This document shows positions 27,099 to 36,984 of a stretch of 64,000 bases of DNA, piece after piece. This stretch comes from Burkholderiaceae bacterium (lineage in GTDB: Bacteria > Pseudomonadota > Gammaproteobacteria > Burkholderiales > Burkholderiaceae_C): contig JAURWR010000118.1 of the NCBI GenBank assembly GCA_030654805.1, positions 1 through 64,000 on the forward strand. Reading direction: 5' to 3'. The notes beneath the pieces were generated by a model. That model was not told the DNA's origin. It saw nothing but the letters and a program-made list of their open reading frames with translations, and did not search any database. The translations under genes and the position numbers were made by a program. The number at the start of each line of letters is the position of its first letter. Position 1 is the first letter of the stretch.

Positions 27099-27915
27099 CG
27101 GCGGGGGCGTGCTGCGCGGCGCCAGCGGACGCCTCGACGGTATCGAGCGCCAAGCACAGGTCATCCCAGGCGCGTCCCTTCTCGGACAGGTTGCGCAGCA
27201 GATAAGCCGGGTGGTAGGTGACGACCAGCGGCACGCCCTGATAACGATGCACTCGGCCGCGCAACTGGCCGATCGGCGCGGTGCTTCGCAACAGGCTCTG
27301 CACCGCAAAACGCCCCATCGCCAGGATGATCCGGGGCTGCACGAGCTGGATCTGGCGGATCAGAAATCCCTCGCAGCGCGCGAGTTCGTCGGGCAGCGGA
27401 TTGCGGTTGCCTGGCGGGCGGCATTTCAGCGTGTTGGCGATGAACACCTGCTTCGCGGGGTCGGGAGTTTCACCGGCCTGGCGACTGAGCCCGATCGCGC
27501 GCAGCATGTTGTCGAGCAGCTGGCCGGAACGGCCGACGAACGGCTCGCCGGAGCGATCTTCCTCTTCGCCCGGCGCTTCGCCGACGATCATCCAGTGCGC
27601 CTGCGGGTGACCGATGCCGAACACCGTCTGCCTGCGGCTTTCGCAGAGACTGCAGGCGGTGCACGAAGCAACCGCCTCGCGCAGCGCGGGCCAATCCATC
27701 GTCGAGGCGAGTGCCGACGGCGACGGGGCATCGCTGGCGGTTTCGGTGCTCGTGCGGGGCGGACGGGCGTCTGCAACGGCCGGCACGGACACCTCCGCAG
27801 GAGCAGACACTGACGCAGGTGCCTCGGCCTCGACCGGCTCGTCCGCCGGGCTGACATCCCAGACACGGATGCCCATCTCGGCGAGCATCGCCCGCTGGCG
27901 CTCGCTCCAGGTCAC
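27091..27915 (-). CDS. udg: Family 4 uracil-DNA glycosylase (Fe-S type)
   Basis: 274 residues. An Ala/Pro/Glu-rich linker (about 20-70) precedes the catalytic domain. Cys85 and Cys88 begin a [4Fe-4S] site (CTACSLC), followed by GEAPGEEED (112-120), FVGRSGQLLDNML and FIANTLKCRPPGNRNPLPDELARC with the remaining cysteines, and the late HPAYLLRN motif. It removes uracil from DNA. The GTG start at 27915 sits in the rimI stop (GTGA); the longer reading to 28302 is rimI's other frame. Confidence 0.93.
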   Translation of the reverse strand: MTWSERQRAMLAEMGIRVWDVSPADEPVEAEAPASVSAPAEVSVPAVADARPPRTSTETASDAPSPSALASTMDWPALREAVASCTACSLCESRRQTVFGIGHPQAHWMIVGEAPGEEEDRSGEPFVGRSGQLLDNMLRAIGLSRQAGETPDPAKQVFIANTLKCRPPGNRNPLPDELARCEGFLIRQIQLVQPRIILAMGRFAVQSLLRSTAPIGQLRGRVHRYQGVPLVVTYHPAYLLRNLSEKGRAWDDLCLALDTVEASAGAAQHAPAGG

Positions 27916-28400
27916 TGGTGGCCGCCGGGCAGGTCGAGGCTCATGACGCAGGCGTCTTCGCGCAGCCCTTCGGCAGCGGGGTAGTAAGCACGCCGCACAC
28001 CGACCTCGCGAAAACCGTAACGTCGGTAGATCTCGCGCGGCCGCACGTTGCTGACGCGAACTTCGAGCCACAGTTGCGGCGAGTGCAGATCGCGGCACAT
28101 CGACAGCAGCGCATCCAGCATCGCGCGACCGTGCCCGAGCCCCTGTTCGGATGGGGCCACGGTCAGGTTCAGCAGATGCAACTCGTCGACGCCTTCCATG
28201 GCGACGAAGTACCCGATGATGCGATCGCGACGACCGCCGTCGAAGAGCACCCTCGCCGGGTAGCCCGAGGCCAGCGAATCGATGAAGTTGCCACGAGTCC
28301 ACGGAAACGGATAGGCCTCGACCTCGATTGCCATCACCGCATCGAGGTGGGCCCGTGTCATGGGCTGCAGCCGATTCCAGCGACGCAGCACCGCGTTCAT
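27912..28400 (-). CDS. rimI: RimI-like ribosomal protein alanine N-acetyltransferase
   Basis: 162 residues, one GNAT domain. EVEAYPFPWTRGNF (RimI substrate loop), LLNLTVAPSEQGLGHGRAML (acetyl-CoA Q/RxxGxG/A: QGLGHG) and NVRPREIYRRYGFREVGVRRAYY are present. It probably acetylates the N-terminus of ribosomal protein S18 or similar. ATG 28400 overlaps the tsaB stop by four bases (ATGA). Confidence 0.93.
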   Translation of the reverse strand: MNAVLRRWNRLQPMTRAHLDAVMAIEVEAYPFPWTRGNFIDSLASGYPARVLFDGGRRDRIIGYFVAMEGVDELHLLNLTVAPSEQGLGHGRAMLDALLSMCRDLHSPQLWLEVRVSNVRPREIYRRYGFREVGVRRAYYPAAEGLREDACVMSLDLPGGHQ

Positions 28401-29158
28401 GTCGGCACCCCGCCGGTGATCGCGGTCACCGCAGCTGCGGCCGATTCGGCCAGTGCCTTCACTGCGGCCCGCTCGGCCATCGTCTGGGCCACCTTGTCAC
28501 GCAGGTACAGCGGCAGTGCCAGCGCCGCATCGACCGCCCCGCCCTGCGCCCACAGCGCGACCGCCAGCGGCAGCATCGCGCGGGCGCGGGGCAAGGCGTT
28601 CGGCAGGCGCTGTGCATCGCCGCACGCCAGCCGGTCGCCGAACGCCGCCAGCGCCGAACCAGCAAGCGCGCGCGGAGGCGCACTTCGCCAGCGCTCGTTC
28701 AAGGCCTGAGGCGTGCCGAGGAACGGCGGGGTCACGTAGCGCCATCGCCCCGCCTCGCACACGGCGTGCGCCGCGTAGATTTCGTCCATCCGCGCATCCA
28801 TCACGACCCACACGTCTTCGGCAGCACCGTCCATGCGGGCGTCCTCGGCGACGGCCAGCAGCGTGTCGATCGGCAGCACCGGCTTGTCCGCACCGAAAGC
28901 CAGGCCCTGCGCCACGGCGCAGGCCGTTCTCAGGCCGGTGAACGCCCCCGGACCGCGACCGAAGGCAATGGCATCGAGCTCGCGCAAACCGACGCCCGCC
29001 TGGGCCAGCAAATCCATGATGCCGGGGATCAGGGTGGCTGAAGCCTGCGCTCCGCCCGGACCCTGGCGGGACCAGACGGCGTCGCCCACCTGGAGCGCAA
29101 TGCTCAGGTGTTCAGTGGCGGTGTCGAAGGCCAGGCAGGAGGTCAGGGGAGCAGTCAC
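28397..29158 (-). CDS. tsaB: TsaB, tRNA t6A synthesis scaffold
   Basis: 253 residues. CLAFDTATEHLSIAL and FGRGPGAFTGLRTACAVAQGLAFG are the defining blocks of TsaB, an ASKHA-fold protein without full metal sites that binds TsaD for t6A37 formation. It heads the four-gene overlapping operon tsaB-rimI-udg-DUF1853. The other t6A enzyme encoded in the window is the Sua5-type gene at 32125. Confidence 0.94.
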   Translation of the reverse strand: MTAPLTSCLAFDTATEHLSIALQVGDAVWSRQGPGGAQASATLIPGIMDLLAQAGVGLRELDAIAFGRGPGAFTGLRTACAVAQGLAFGADKPVLPIDTLLAVAEDARMDGAAEDVWVVMDARMDEIYAAHAVCEAGRWRYVTPPFLGTPQALNERWRSAPPRALAGSALAAFGDRLACGDAQRLPNALPRARAMLPLAVALWAQGGAVDAALALPLYLRDKVAQTMAERAAVKALAESAAAAVTAITGGVPT

Positions 29159-29242
29159 TGAAAGAGTCTAGCTGCGGTCCAGGAAGCGCTTCAGCGGCAC
29201 GGATTCGACATCGCGGCCGAATGCCCATGCGATCATTCCCGG

Positions 29243-30724
29243 ATGCTCTCGCGTGCCTCGGCGTCTGCCTGCTTGTCCCTCGTCCTGCTCGCACTCGGTT
29301 GCGGTGCCGCAACGGCGCAAACGCCTTCCTCGGCTTCGATGCGATCGCTGCCGGCCGACGTGGCCGCCGCACTGGACCGCGCGCGCGTACCGCGCGATGC
29401 GCTGTCGGTGGTGGTGCAGGAGGTGGGTCGAAACGGCGCGCCGCGCCTGTCCTGGCAAGCACAGGCGGCGGTGAATCCCGCGTCGCTGATGAAGCTGCTC
29501 ACGACCTACGCCGCACTGGATCTCCTCGGTCCCGCATGGACGTGGACCACACCGGTCTGGCTGCAGGGTGCGCTGCCCAGCGGCGGCAACGGTGTCTTCG
29601 AAGGCGATGTGGTCATCAAGGGCAGCGGCGACCCGAAACTGGTGATCGAGCGCGCCTGGCTGCTGCTACGCAGGTTGCAGCAATTGGGCGTGCGTGACAT
29701 CCACGGCGACATCGTGCTCGACCGCAGTGCCTTCGAGGTGCCCGAGCAGAACCCGGCCGAGTTCGATGGCGAACCGCTTCGCCCCTACAACGTGCGCGCC
29801 GATGCGCTGTTGCTGAACTACAAGTCGGTGTCCTTCACCTTCACGCCCGACCCGGCGCACGGGGTCGCGGTCATCTCCACCGAACCGGCGCTGGCCGGGG
29901 TGCGCGCCGACACCCGCGTGCCGCTGGCCGCTGGCGTCGGCGCGACCCAGTGCACCGACTGGCGCGGCGCATTGCAGGCCGATTTTTCCGACCCGCAACG
30001 GCTGCGTTTCAAGGGCCTCTATTCGCCGGCGTGCGGCGAAAAGCTGTGGCCGGTCGCGTATGCCGACCCGACCGGCTACAACGAAAAACTGCTGTCCGGT
30101 CTGTGGGCCGAGATGGGCGGCCGGCTGAGCGGCAGCGTGCGCGACGGCACGGCGCCCACCACGCCGCCGACCTTCGAGCTGACCTCACCGGCATTGGCCG
30201 AGGTGATCCGCGACATCAACAAGTTCAGCAACAACGTGATGGCGCAGCAACTGTTCCTGACGCTCGCGCTGACGCAGCGTGGGCTCGGCACGCCCGACGG
30301 CGCCCGCGAAGTGCTGCGCGGCTGGCTGGCATCGCGCTACGGCGATAGCGGTCGCGCGGCGGTGATCGACAACGGTTCGGGACTGTCGCGCGAGACCCGC
30401 GTCAGCGCACAACTGCTGGCCCGGCTGCTGCAGGACGCGGCGGCCAGCCCGCAGATGTCTGAGCTGATGGCCTCGCTGCCGGTCAGCGGCGTCGACGGCA
30501 CGCTGCGGCGCGCCAAGGCACTGCCCGGCCGCGCGCACCTGAAGACCGGATCGCTGCGCGACGTGACCGCAGTGGCCGGCTACCTGCTGGCGCCGAGCGG
30601 ACGCCGCTATGTTCTGGTGGGCATCGTCAACCACGCCAACGCTGGGGCAGCACGGCCCGCACTCGAAGCACTGATCCAGTGGACAGCCAACGACGGGTAC
30701 ACCGAGGGCGACGCACCGAAATGA
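29243..30724 (+). CDS. dacB: D-alanyl-D-alanine carboxypeptidase/endopeptidase PBP4
   Basis: 493 residues. Signal peptide (LSLVLLALGCGAATAQ; the Cys20 is not in a clean lipobox). Active-site SLMK at 81-84, SNN at 329-331 and KTG at 434-436 are the three penicillin-binding motifs of class C PBP4. The DacB insert domains (about 100-290) are present. It trims and cleaves cross-linked peptides in the periplasm. The start is ATG 29243. Confidence 0.95.
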   Translation: MLSRASASACLSLVLLALGCGAATAQTPSSASMRSLPADVAAALDRARVPRDALSVVVQEVGRNGAPRLSWQAQAAVNPASLMKLLTTYAALDLLGPAWTWTTPVWLQGALPSGGNGVFEGDVVIKGSGDPKLVIERAWLLLRRLQQLGVRDIHGDIVLDRSAFEVPEQNPAEFDGEPLRPYNVRADALLLNYKSVSFTFTPDPAHGVAVISTEPALAGVRADTRVPLAAGVGATQCTDWRGALQADFSDPQRLRFKGLYSPACGEKLWPVAYADPTGYNEKLLSGLWAEMGGRLSGSVRDGTAPTTPPTFELTSPALAEVIRDINKFSNNVMAQQLFLTLALTQRGLGTPDGAREVLRGWLASRYGDSGRAAVIDNGSGLSRETRVSAQLLARLLQDAAASPQMSELMASLPVSGVDGTLRRAKALPGRAHLKTGSLRDVTAVAGYLLAPSGRRYVLVGIVNHANAGAARPALEALIQWTANDGYTEGDAPK

Positions 30725-30734
30725 AGGCACGCCC

Positions 30735-31028
30735 GTGAACGTGGCCAGCTGGATCGATCTGCTCGGCTACGCAGCAGCGGCGCTGACGACAGCGTCGTTC
30801 GTGCCGCAGGCCTGGTTGAGCTTTCGCACGGGCGACGTCAGCGGCATCTCGCTCGGCATGTATGCGAGCTTCACGGTCGGCGTGGCGCTGTGGTTGGCCT
30901 ACGGGGTGGTACTCGGCGCGTGGCCGATCGTCGTGGCCAACGCGATCACGCTGGTCTTGGCGATGTCGATCCTGGTGATGAAACTGCGTGGCCGACGGGC
31001 CGCCAAACTCAACGACCCGGACCGCTGA
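30735..31028 (+). CDS. SemiSWEET-type sugar transporter
   Basis: 97 residues with three membrane helices in a single PQ-loop repeat. TTASFVPQAW carries the conserved Pro-Gln, GISLGMYASFTVGVALWLAYG is the second helix, and IVVANAITLVLAMSILVMKL the third. It works as a dimer for mono- or disaccharide movement across the inner membrane. GTG start 30735, ten bases after dacB, so probably cotranscribed. Confidence 0.88.
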   Translation: MNVASWIDLLGYAAAALTTASFVPQAWLSFRTGDVSGISLGMYASFTVGVALWLAYGVVLGAWPIVVANAITLVLAMSILVMKLRGRRAAKLNDPDR

Positions 31029-31040
31029 AGCAGCACCGAC

Positions 31041-32084
31041 TCAGAACGGGAGGGTGTCGAGCAGGTCGGTCGCATCCTCACCAAGCACCTGGTGTGCACC
31101 TGCGCTGAGGCGAGTCCCATCGGCCCACAGCCACGTGAACTCATCCGCCGCTGCGATGCTTCCATTCGCAGGCTGCATCGTCAGCGTCGTGCAATCGGGC
31201 AGTGCAACCGTGCAGGCGGCCTCGGTGGCGTTGACGAAGCCAAACGGCTCATCACCGTCGTCCACCGCGCGCACGATGTTGCGGAAGCGCTGAAAAGCAT
31301 TGAGCAGGCCGATGCTGCGGCCGTTGTTGGTGACCTCGGCACGAAGCGCGTTGTTGAAGGATTCCGAAATGGCTTTCAGCAGGCGGACTCGTTCGGTGCG
31401 TCCGGCCTCCGCACCGAAGCCGAAGGGAGTTTCGCTGAGGTCGGGGACCGGCACATAGATGGCACGCCCGGCGGTGTTGTTCTTGTTCGTGAGGCGGTCA
31501 ATCTGATCGGCGAGAAGTTCCCCCCGACGCTTTGCCTCGGCCATGGCGGCCGCTTCGGTCACGGATGCGGTGGACACGCTGCCGTAGAGCTCGAGGATGT
31601 CGTGCGTGCCGACCATGAGGGTGATCAGGTCCCGCTTGCCAAGCGTGGCTCCAGAAGCAAAAAACGCATCGAGCGCGGCAACCACATCGGCGACTTTCGC
31701 TCCGTTGGCTGCGCGCATCTGAGCGGTGACGAGAGACCCATTCGGGTTGCACTCGGCGAACACCAGCCCATACTTGAAAGCCACGTACTGCACCCAGATC
31801 GGGTTGACCAGGCAGTCGGGCACTGAATTGGCCGGTGTGGTGTTGGCGGTGAACCCGTTGATGCTGTACTTGCGTGCATCGATCGCTGTGGGGGTCGAGG
31901 GCGGCAGCAACAGACTGCTCTCGTCACCGAACACGATGAGCCGTTCTGCGCTGAACTTCACCGACTGGTTCTCGTTGCCGTTGCCGCCGCCGCACGACGC
32001 GAGCAGCAGCGTGCCCGCCATCGTCACGGCCAGCAGGCTGCTGCGCAGCGCAGCAGCGCTCCATCGATCGACTCTGAAATTCAT
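31041..32084 (-). CDS. SGNH/GDSL-like esterase lipoprotein with altered motifs
   Basis: 347 residues. Lipobox LLASC with Cys31. Block I reads VFGDESS (53 GDES 56), with one residue inserted between Asp and Ser relative to FGDS. Block III is MVGTHDI where GxND is expected, so the oxyanion Asn is His. The C-terminal D322-x8-H331 pair (ADGTRLSAGAHQVLG) fits the catalytic Asp and His. An outer-membrane-anchored hydrolase or a catalytically altered relative. It is isolated between dacB/SWEET (convergent) and sua5. Confidence 0.72.
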   Translation of the reverse strand: MNFRVDRWSAAALRSSLLAVTMAGTLLLASCGGGNGNENQSVKFSAERLIVFGDESSLLLPPSTPTAIDARKYSINGFTANTTPANSVPDCLVNPIWVQYVAFKYGLVFAECNPNGSLVTAQMRAANGAKVADVVAALDAFFASGATLGKRDLITLMVGTHDILELYGSVSTASVTEAAAMAEAKRRGELLADQIDRLTNKNNTAGRAIYVPVPDLSETPFGFGAEAGRTERVRLLKAISESFNNALRAEVTNNGRSIGLLNAFQRFRNIVRAVDDGDEPFGFVNATEAACTVALPDCTTLTMQPANGSIAAADEFTWLWADGTRLSAGAHQVLGEDATDLLDTLPF

Positions 32085-32124
32085 GCGGTCTCCAACGAGA
32101 AAGTATTAGGTCGGCCGGGGTGCA

Positions 32125-33114
32125 TCAGGTGGCCGAGGCTCGCACCAGGCGGTCTCGCACACCATCCCATTCGGCGGTTGATGGAGGTTCTTCCACCCAG
32201 ATCAGTTCCGCGCCCAGATCGTCGAAGTGACGCAATACGGTGAACAGTTCGTGGGCGGTTTGATCGGCGCGCGCCGGCATGGCCTGGTGGATCGCCACCG
32301 TGCCGGCCGGCGGAAGCAGGCGCGAATATACCGCCAGCCTCAACGGCGCCTCGCTCGCCGGGTCGGTGAGCAGATCGATGGCCGAGCGCAGCAGGGCGGT
32401 GTTCATCAGCCTGACGCGGGCCTGCGGCGCGTAGTGGGCGTCGAGCGTGCCAGGCGCGCGCGGCGCAGCGGCATCGCGATTTTCGAGCGGGCGGCCGAGC
32501 ACCGCCTCAATGGCCGAGCGAGTGAGCGTACCCGGTCGCAGCAGCACCGCGCGGTCTCGCGAGCAGTCGACGATGGTCGACTCGATGCCGACTTCGCAGG
32601 CCCCACCGTCAAGCACGAGCAGATCAGGCCCGAGTTCGGCGACGACATGCGATGCCTGCGTCGGGCTCAGCCGACCGAAGCGGTTGGCGCTGGGGGCCGC
32701 CACGCCGAGCACGCCGCGCTCGGCTGCCGCTCGCAGCAGCGCCAGAGCCACCGGGTGCGACGGGCAACGCAGGCCAATCGTCGACTGCCCGCCAGCACAG
32801 GCCGCAGCCACGCCCTCGGCGCGCGGCACGATGACGGTCAGCGGGCCGGGCCAGAAGGCAGCCACCAGGCGCTGTGCCAGGTCGGGCCAGGTGGCGCAGA
32901 AGGTGCGAGCTGCGGCCGCATCGGCCACGTGCACGATCAGCGGGTGGCCGACCGGCCGGCCTTTCGCCGCGAAGATGCCTGCGACCGCTCGGTCGTCGTC
33001 GGCACGTGCGCCCAGGCCGTAGACCGTCTCGGTCGGAAACGCGACCAGCTCGCCAGCGGCCAGTGCATCGGCGGCCTTGGCGATCGCGTCGGGGTCGTGT
33101 CCGTCCAGCAGCAT
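32125..33114 (-). CDS. Sua5-type threonylcarbamoyl-AMP synthase
   Basis: 329 residues. YrdC domain: FPTETVYGLGARADD, KGRPVGHPLIVHV, FWPGPLTVI, SIGLRCPSHP-like (TIGLRCPSHP) and APSANRFGRLSPT, followed by a linker and the C-terminal Sua5 domain (LAVYSRLLPPAG). It makes threonylcarbamoyl-AMP for tRNA t6A. ATG 33114 preferred over TTG 33126. It follows purK by 26 bases, probably one operon. Confidence 0.94.
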   Translation of the reverse strand: MLLDGHDPDAIAKAADALAAGELVAFPTETVYGLGARADDDRAVAGIFAAKGRPVGHPLIVHVADAAAARTFCATWPDLAQRLVAAFWPGPLTVIVPRAEGVAAACAGGQSTIGLRCPSHPVALALLRAAAERGVLGVAAPSANRFGRLSPTQASHVVAELGPDLLVLDGGACEVGIESTIVDCSRDRAVLLRPGTLTRSAIEAVLGRPLENRDAAAPRAPGTLDAHYAPQARVRLMNTALLRSAIDLLTDPASEAPLRLAVYSRLLPPAGTVAIHQAMPARADQTAHELFTVLRHFDDLGAELIWVEEPPSTAEWDGVRDRLVRASAT

Positions 33115-33140
33115 GGTCCGAAGCAACGCCGCCGGGCGAA

Positions 33141-34316
33141 TCAGAACGCCGGCAGGCCGAGGATGGCTGCCGCCTCCAGCGCGACTCGACGCGCCTCAAC
33201 CGCGCTCGCGGCGGTCACCGTCAGGTGGCCCATCTTGCGTGCGCGCCGCGGCATGGCCTTGCCGTACAGGTGAAGGTGCACGCCGGGCAGCGCGAGCACG
33301 CCGGCCCAGTCGGGCTCACGCACCCCGTCGTTCTGTGACCCGGCATCGGGCGCGAACCACAGATCCCCGAGCAGGTTCAGCATCACCGCGGGCGAATGCA
33401 GCCGGGGCGCCACCAACGGGGCGCCGGTCATCGTGCGGATCTGCAGGTCGAACTGCGACAGGTCGCAGGCATCGACGGTGTAGTGGCCGGAGTTGTGCGG
33501 ACGCGGCGCCATCTCGTTGGCGACCAGGCTGCCATCGTGCAGCACGAAGAACTCGACGCACAGCACGCCGACGTACCCAAGCGACTCGGCCACGCGCTCG
33601 GCCGCGTCGATCGCCCGCTGTTGCACTGCGGGCGTCAGATCAGGCGCGGGCACCTGGGTGACGGCCAGGATGCCGTCACGATGGAGGTTCTGCTGCAGCG
33701 GGAAATGCACCACCTGCCCGGATGCGCTGCGCGCCACGATCACGCTGACCTCGAAGGCCAGCGGCAGCCGCTTTTCGAGCACCGTGGAGACGCCGCCCAG
33801 CGACTCCCACGCGGCATCCAGCTCGGCTCGCGTCGACACGCACACCTGCCCCTTGCCGTCGTAGCCGAGGCGGGTCGTCTTCAGGATGCCGGGCAGCAGG
33901 TGATCGGGCACGGCATCAAGCTGCGCTGCATTTTCGATCACTGCATGCGGCGCACAGGCCACATCGCACCGCGCGAAGTGCCGCTTCTCGGCAGCGCGGT
34001 CCTGGCACACAGCAACCGCCTCGGAGCCCGGCGCGACCGGGCGATGCGCACCCAGCGTCATCAGCGCCTCGGCTGGCACGTTCTCGAATTCGGTGGTGAT
34101 CGCCGCACTGCGCTGCATCAGCTGCGCCAGGCCCTGCTCGTCGAGGTAGTCGGCCTTGATGTGGTGGTGCGCGACCAGCCCGGCAGGGCTCGCCGGATCG
34201 GCGTCGAGCACCACGGTGAAGTAGCCCATCTGCTGCGCAGCGTGCACGAACATGCGGCCGAGTTGGCCGCCGCCCATGACGCCCAGGGTTGCGCCAGGCG
34301 CGATGAAGGGCGTCAT
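33141..34316 (-). CDS. purK: PurK, 5-(carboxyamino)imidazole ribonucleotide synthase
   Basis: 391 residues, ATP-grasp fold. [12 protein letters not shown] starts the AIR-binding Rossmann part, followed by [38 protein letters not shown] and [24 protein letters not shown]. It carboxylates AIR using ATP and bicarbonate. ATG 34316 overlaps the purE stop by four bases. Confidence 0.97.
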   Translation of the reverse strand: MTPFIAPGATLGVMGGGQLGRMFVHAAQQMGYFTVVLDADPASPAGLVAHHHIKADYLDEQGLAQLMQRSAAITTEFENVPAEALMTLGAHRPVAPGSEAVAVCQDRAAEKRHFARCDVACAPHAVIENAAQLDAVPDHLLPGILKTTRLGYDGKGQVCVSTRAELDAAWESLGGVSTVLEKRLPLAFEVSVIVARSASGQVVHFPLQQNLHRDGILAVTQVPAPDLTPAVQQRAIDAAERVAESLGYVGVLCVEFFVLHDGSLVANEMAPRPHNSGHYTVDACDLSQFDLQIRTMTGAPLVAPRLHSPAVMLNLLGDLWFAPDAGSQNDGVREPDWAGVLALPGVHLHLYGKAMPRRARKMGHLTVTAASAVEARRVALEAAAILGLPAF

Positions 34317-34807
34317 GTCAGTTGCGCCGTCATGGCTCGGGCCGCTTCCGTCTGAAGGGCACGGTAGGCGTCGAGCCGGGCTCGCAGGACCTCGTCGCCC
34401 ACCGCGAACATGGCCACCGCGAACAACGCGGCATTGGCAGCCCCGGCCGTTCCGATCGCGAACGTCGCCACCGGAATCCCCTTGGGCATCTGCACGATCG
34501 AGTGCAGCGAATCGACACCCTGCAGATGCCGGCTGGCAACCGGCACGCCGAGTATCGGCACGGTGGTCTTGGCAGCCAGCATGCCCGGCAGGTGGGCCGC
34601 GCCGCCGGCCCCGGCGATGATCGCCTTCAGGCCGCGTGAGACAGCCGACTCGGCATAGGCGAACATGTCGTCCGGCATGCGGTGCGCCGAGACGACGCGG
34701 GCCTCGAACGGGATGCCAAACTCGGCGAGAATCTCCGTGGCTGCGCGCAAGGTTTCCCAGTCGCTGCTCGACCCCATCACCACACCCACCACAGCAGGCG
34801 CGTTCAT
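34313..34807 (-). CDS. purE: PurE, N5-carboxyaminoimidazole ribonucleotide mutase
   Basis: 164 residues. [29 protein letters not shown] and [28 protein letters not shown] are class I PurE motifs. It moves the carboxyl group from N5-CAIR to C4 in purine synthesis, directly after PurK. ATGA overlap with purK. Confidence 0.97.
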   Translation of the reverse strand: MNAPAVVGVVMGSSSDWETLRAATEILAEFGIPFEARVVSAHRMPDDMFAYAESAVSRGLKAIIAGAGGAAHLPGMLAAKTTVPILGVPVASRHLQGVDSLHSIVQMPKGIPVATFAIGTAGAANAALFAVAMFAVGDEVLRARLDAYRALQTEAARAMTAQLT

Positions 34808-34904
34808 GGCCTTGCTCCGCTTTTTTCGAAGCCTTGAATTGTAGGCGGCGCAGCGTCATCTCAGGATGTCACCACCCGCTCTGCCACGGACCCGACCCCT
34901 CGCC

Positions 34905-35849
34905 ATGATTGACATCACCCTCCAGAACTTCGAAGCCGACCTGATTCATGCCTCGGTCGACCAGCCGATCCTGCTGGACGTCTGGGCGCCGTGGTGCGGC
35001 CCGTGCAAGTCGCTGGGCCCGGTGCTCGAGAAACTCGAGGTCGCTTACGCCGGCCGCTTCAAGCTCGCCAAACTGAACGCGGACACCGAACCGGACATCG
35101 CCGGCCAGCTGTCGCAGATGTTCGGTGTGCGCAGCATCCCGCTGTGCGTGATGTTCAAGGGCGGCCAGCCGGTCGACGGTTTCGTCGGAGCGCTGCCCGA
35201 AGCCGAGATCCGCCAATTCCTCGACAAGCACGTTCCGACGCCAGAAGAGCTGCTGGCAGAGGAGGACGTGGAAGCCGCCGAGGCGATGCTGGCCGAGGGC
35301 GAAACCGACGGCGCGATCGAGAAGTTGCAGGAAGCCGTGGCGGTCAATCCGGGCAACGACAACGCACGCTTCGATTGCCTGCGCGCGCTGCTGATGGCTG
35401 ACCGCATCGACGAGGCCCGTGCCGCCTTCGACCCGGTGGCCGGTAACATGCTGCTCGACGCCCGTCTCGTCGCCTGCGGACTCTGGCTCGACGCCTGCGA
35501 GAAGGCAGGGACCGCGCGATCAGCCGATGCGCTGACAGCCGCCATTGCGGCGAACCGCCGCGACTTCGACGCTCGGTTCGAAATGGCGCAACTGCATTTC
35601 GCCGCCCATCGCTTCACTGCCGCGATGGATGAGTTGCTGGAAATCGTGATGCGTGACAAGACCTGGAACGACGAACTGGCGCGCAAGACCTACGTCGCCG
35701 TGCTGACCGTCATGAGCAAGCCGCCGGCGTCGAAGGCTGAAGCGGCCGCGCCGAAGGGCACACTTGAATTGGCCGGCAAGATCAACACCGCGCCAGCGGA
35801 CCCCGTGGTCGATCAATACCGGCGCAAGCTGAGCATGGCGCTGTTTTGA
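34905..35849 (+). CDS. cnoX: CnoX/YbbN-like thioredoxin-TPR chaperedoxin
   Basis: 314 residues. N-terminal thioredoxin domain with an intact CGPC (Cys31, Cys34) and the cis-Pro in RSIPLCVMF; the C-terminal half is TPR-like helices (AEAMLAEGETDGAIEKLQEAVAVNPGNDNARFDC). E. coli CnoX has SQHC and lacks redox activity, but many other members keep CxxC as here. It protects proteins from oxidation and passes them to GroEL/DnaK. Divergent from purE. Confidence 0.88.
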   Translation: MIDITLQNFEADLIHASVDQPILLDVWAPWCGPCKSLGPVLEKLEVAYAGRFKLAKLNADTEPDIAGQLSQMFGVRSIPLCVMFKGGQPVDGFVGALPEAEIRQFLDKHVPTPEELLAEEDVEAAEAMLAEGETDGAIEKLQEAVAVNPGNDNARFDCLRALLMADRIDEARAAFDPVAGNMLLDARLVACGLWLDACEKAGTARSADALTAAIAANRRDFDARFEMAQLHFAAHRFTAAMDELLEIVMRDKTWNDELARKTYVAVLTVMSKPPASKAEAAAPKGTLELAGKINTAPADPVVDQYRRKLSMALF

Positions 35850-35868
35850 GCGCCGGTCGGCGCGCCCG

Positions 35869-36984
35869 TCAAGTCCGCCCCGGTTCGAGCGCTCGCTCGA
35901 ACAGTTCGATCACCGAGCGCTGCATCTCGAGGTGACGCGCCCAATGTTGTCGGGCCAATTGTTGATGGCACAGCGACTGGTTGATGTCGCCCAGTGACCG
36001 AAACACCTGCTCCAGGCGACCGTGAGCGACCGCGATGTCCTCGACGTTCATGCCTGGGTCAATCAAGGCGACCGCTGCTTCAGCGTCGCTTCGTGCGCCC
36101 AACACATCACCGGTGTGAAACCGGCACCACGCCTGATCGGCGAGGTGAGTAGCCCGCATGTTCGCGAGTCCCTGACGGTCGGCATCGTCGAGGTGTGCCA
36201 CGTACACCGCCAGCGCCTTGGCATGCTGGCCCTGGGCCGAATACACCGTGGCACGCAACATCTGCACATAGGCGTCCTGATACACCGTGCCCACCCATTG
36301 GTCGAAATTGAACGAGGCCGCAACCCAGGCCTCGGCCCGGCGCGCTTCGTCGGTGTCGACACTGCTGCCGAAGATCGTCGCCCGCAGCGCGTGATTGCTG
36401 CGATGCCCGGCGATGGTGAAGGTGATGACGCCGAGCGCCGCGTCGTCCGACTCGGCCTGCGCATGCTCACGCGCACGGATGTACCAGGGCTGAGCGAGGT
36501 CGAGACGGTCGGCGAGGTGGTACGCAGAGGCCGCGACGATCGACGCCCGCGCCCGGGCGGCATGGTGGTCGGGTGCTGCAAGCTGAAATGCCAGCGTCAG
36601 GTACTTCGCCATGTCGTCGATGTCGTCCTGGACGAAGCTGAGATGCGCCAACCAGGCGGCACTCAGCGCCTGCAGTGGCTTCAACCTGGCAGCGGCACTC
36701 AGCGCTTGGGCGCGCAGCATCTTGTCGCGACTGGCCGACACTCGACCGCTGTTCTGCTCGATCCAGGCTTCGACGATGCAGATCCACACGGTCACCAGCA
36801 CCGCAGGCCGCTGGGAGAACTCGCCGCGCAGGATCGCCAGGTCGGCATTCGCCTGATCGAAAAAGCCCTGGCGCGCCAGAAAGCCGGCCCGCTCGGCCCG
36901 CGCGCATGCCGCATCAATCGGGTGCACTGACGCTGCGAGCGCGGCATCCAGCCGAGCCAGCATCGGCGACGGTGGGGCTTTCAT
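35869..36984 (-). CDS. TPR-like helical protein coupled to purC
   Basis: 371 residues, all helical, with repeating units of about 35-40 residues (for example [24 protein letters not shown] and [38 protein letters not shown]). Such TPR-like arrays often precede GGDEF or histidine-kinase outputs, but this protein stops after the helices (ERALEPGRT). Cytoplasmic, no signal peptide. The ATG at 36984 overlaps the purC stop by four bases. Function unknown. Confidence 0.68.
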   Translation of the reverse strand: MKAPPSPMLARLDAALAASVHPIDAACARAERAGFLARQGFFDQANADLAILRGEFSQRPAVLVTVWICIVEAWIEQNSGRVSASRDKMLRAQALSAAARLKPLQALSAAWLAHLSFVQDDIDDMAKYLTLAFQLAAPDHHAARARASIVAASAYHLADRLDLAQPWYIRAREHAQAESDDAALGVITFTIAGHRSNHALRATIFGSSVDTDEARRAEAWVAASFNFDQWVGTVYQDAYVQMLRATVYSAQGQHAKALAVYVAHLDDADRQGLANMRATHLADQAWCRFHTGDVLGARSDAEAAVALIDPGMNVEDIAVAHGRLEQVFRSLGDINQSLCHQQLARQHWARHLEMQRSVIELFERALEPGRT

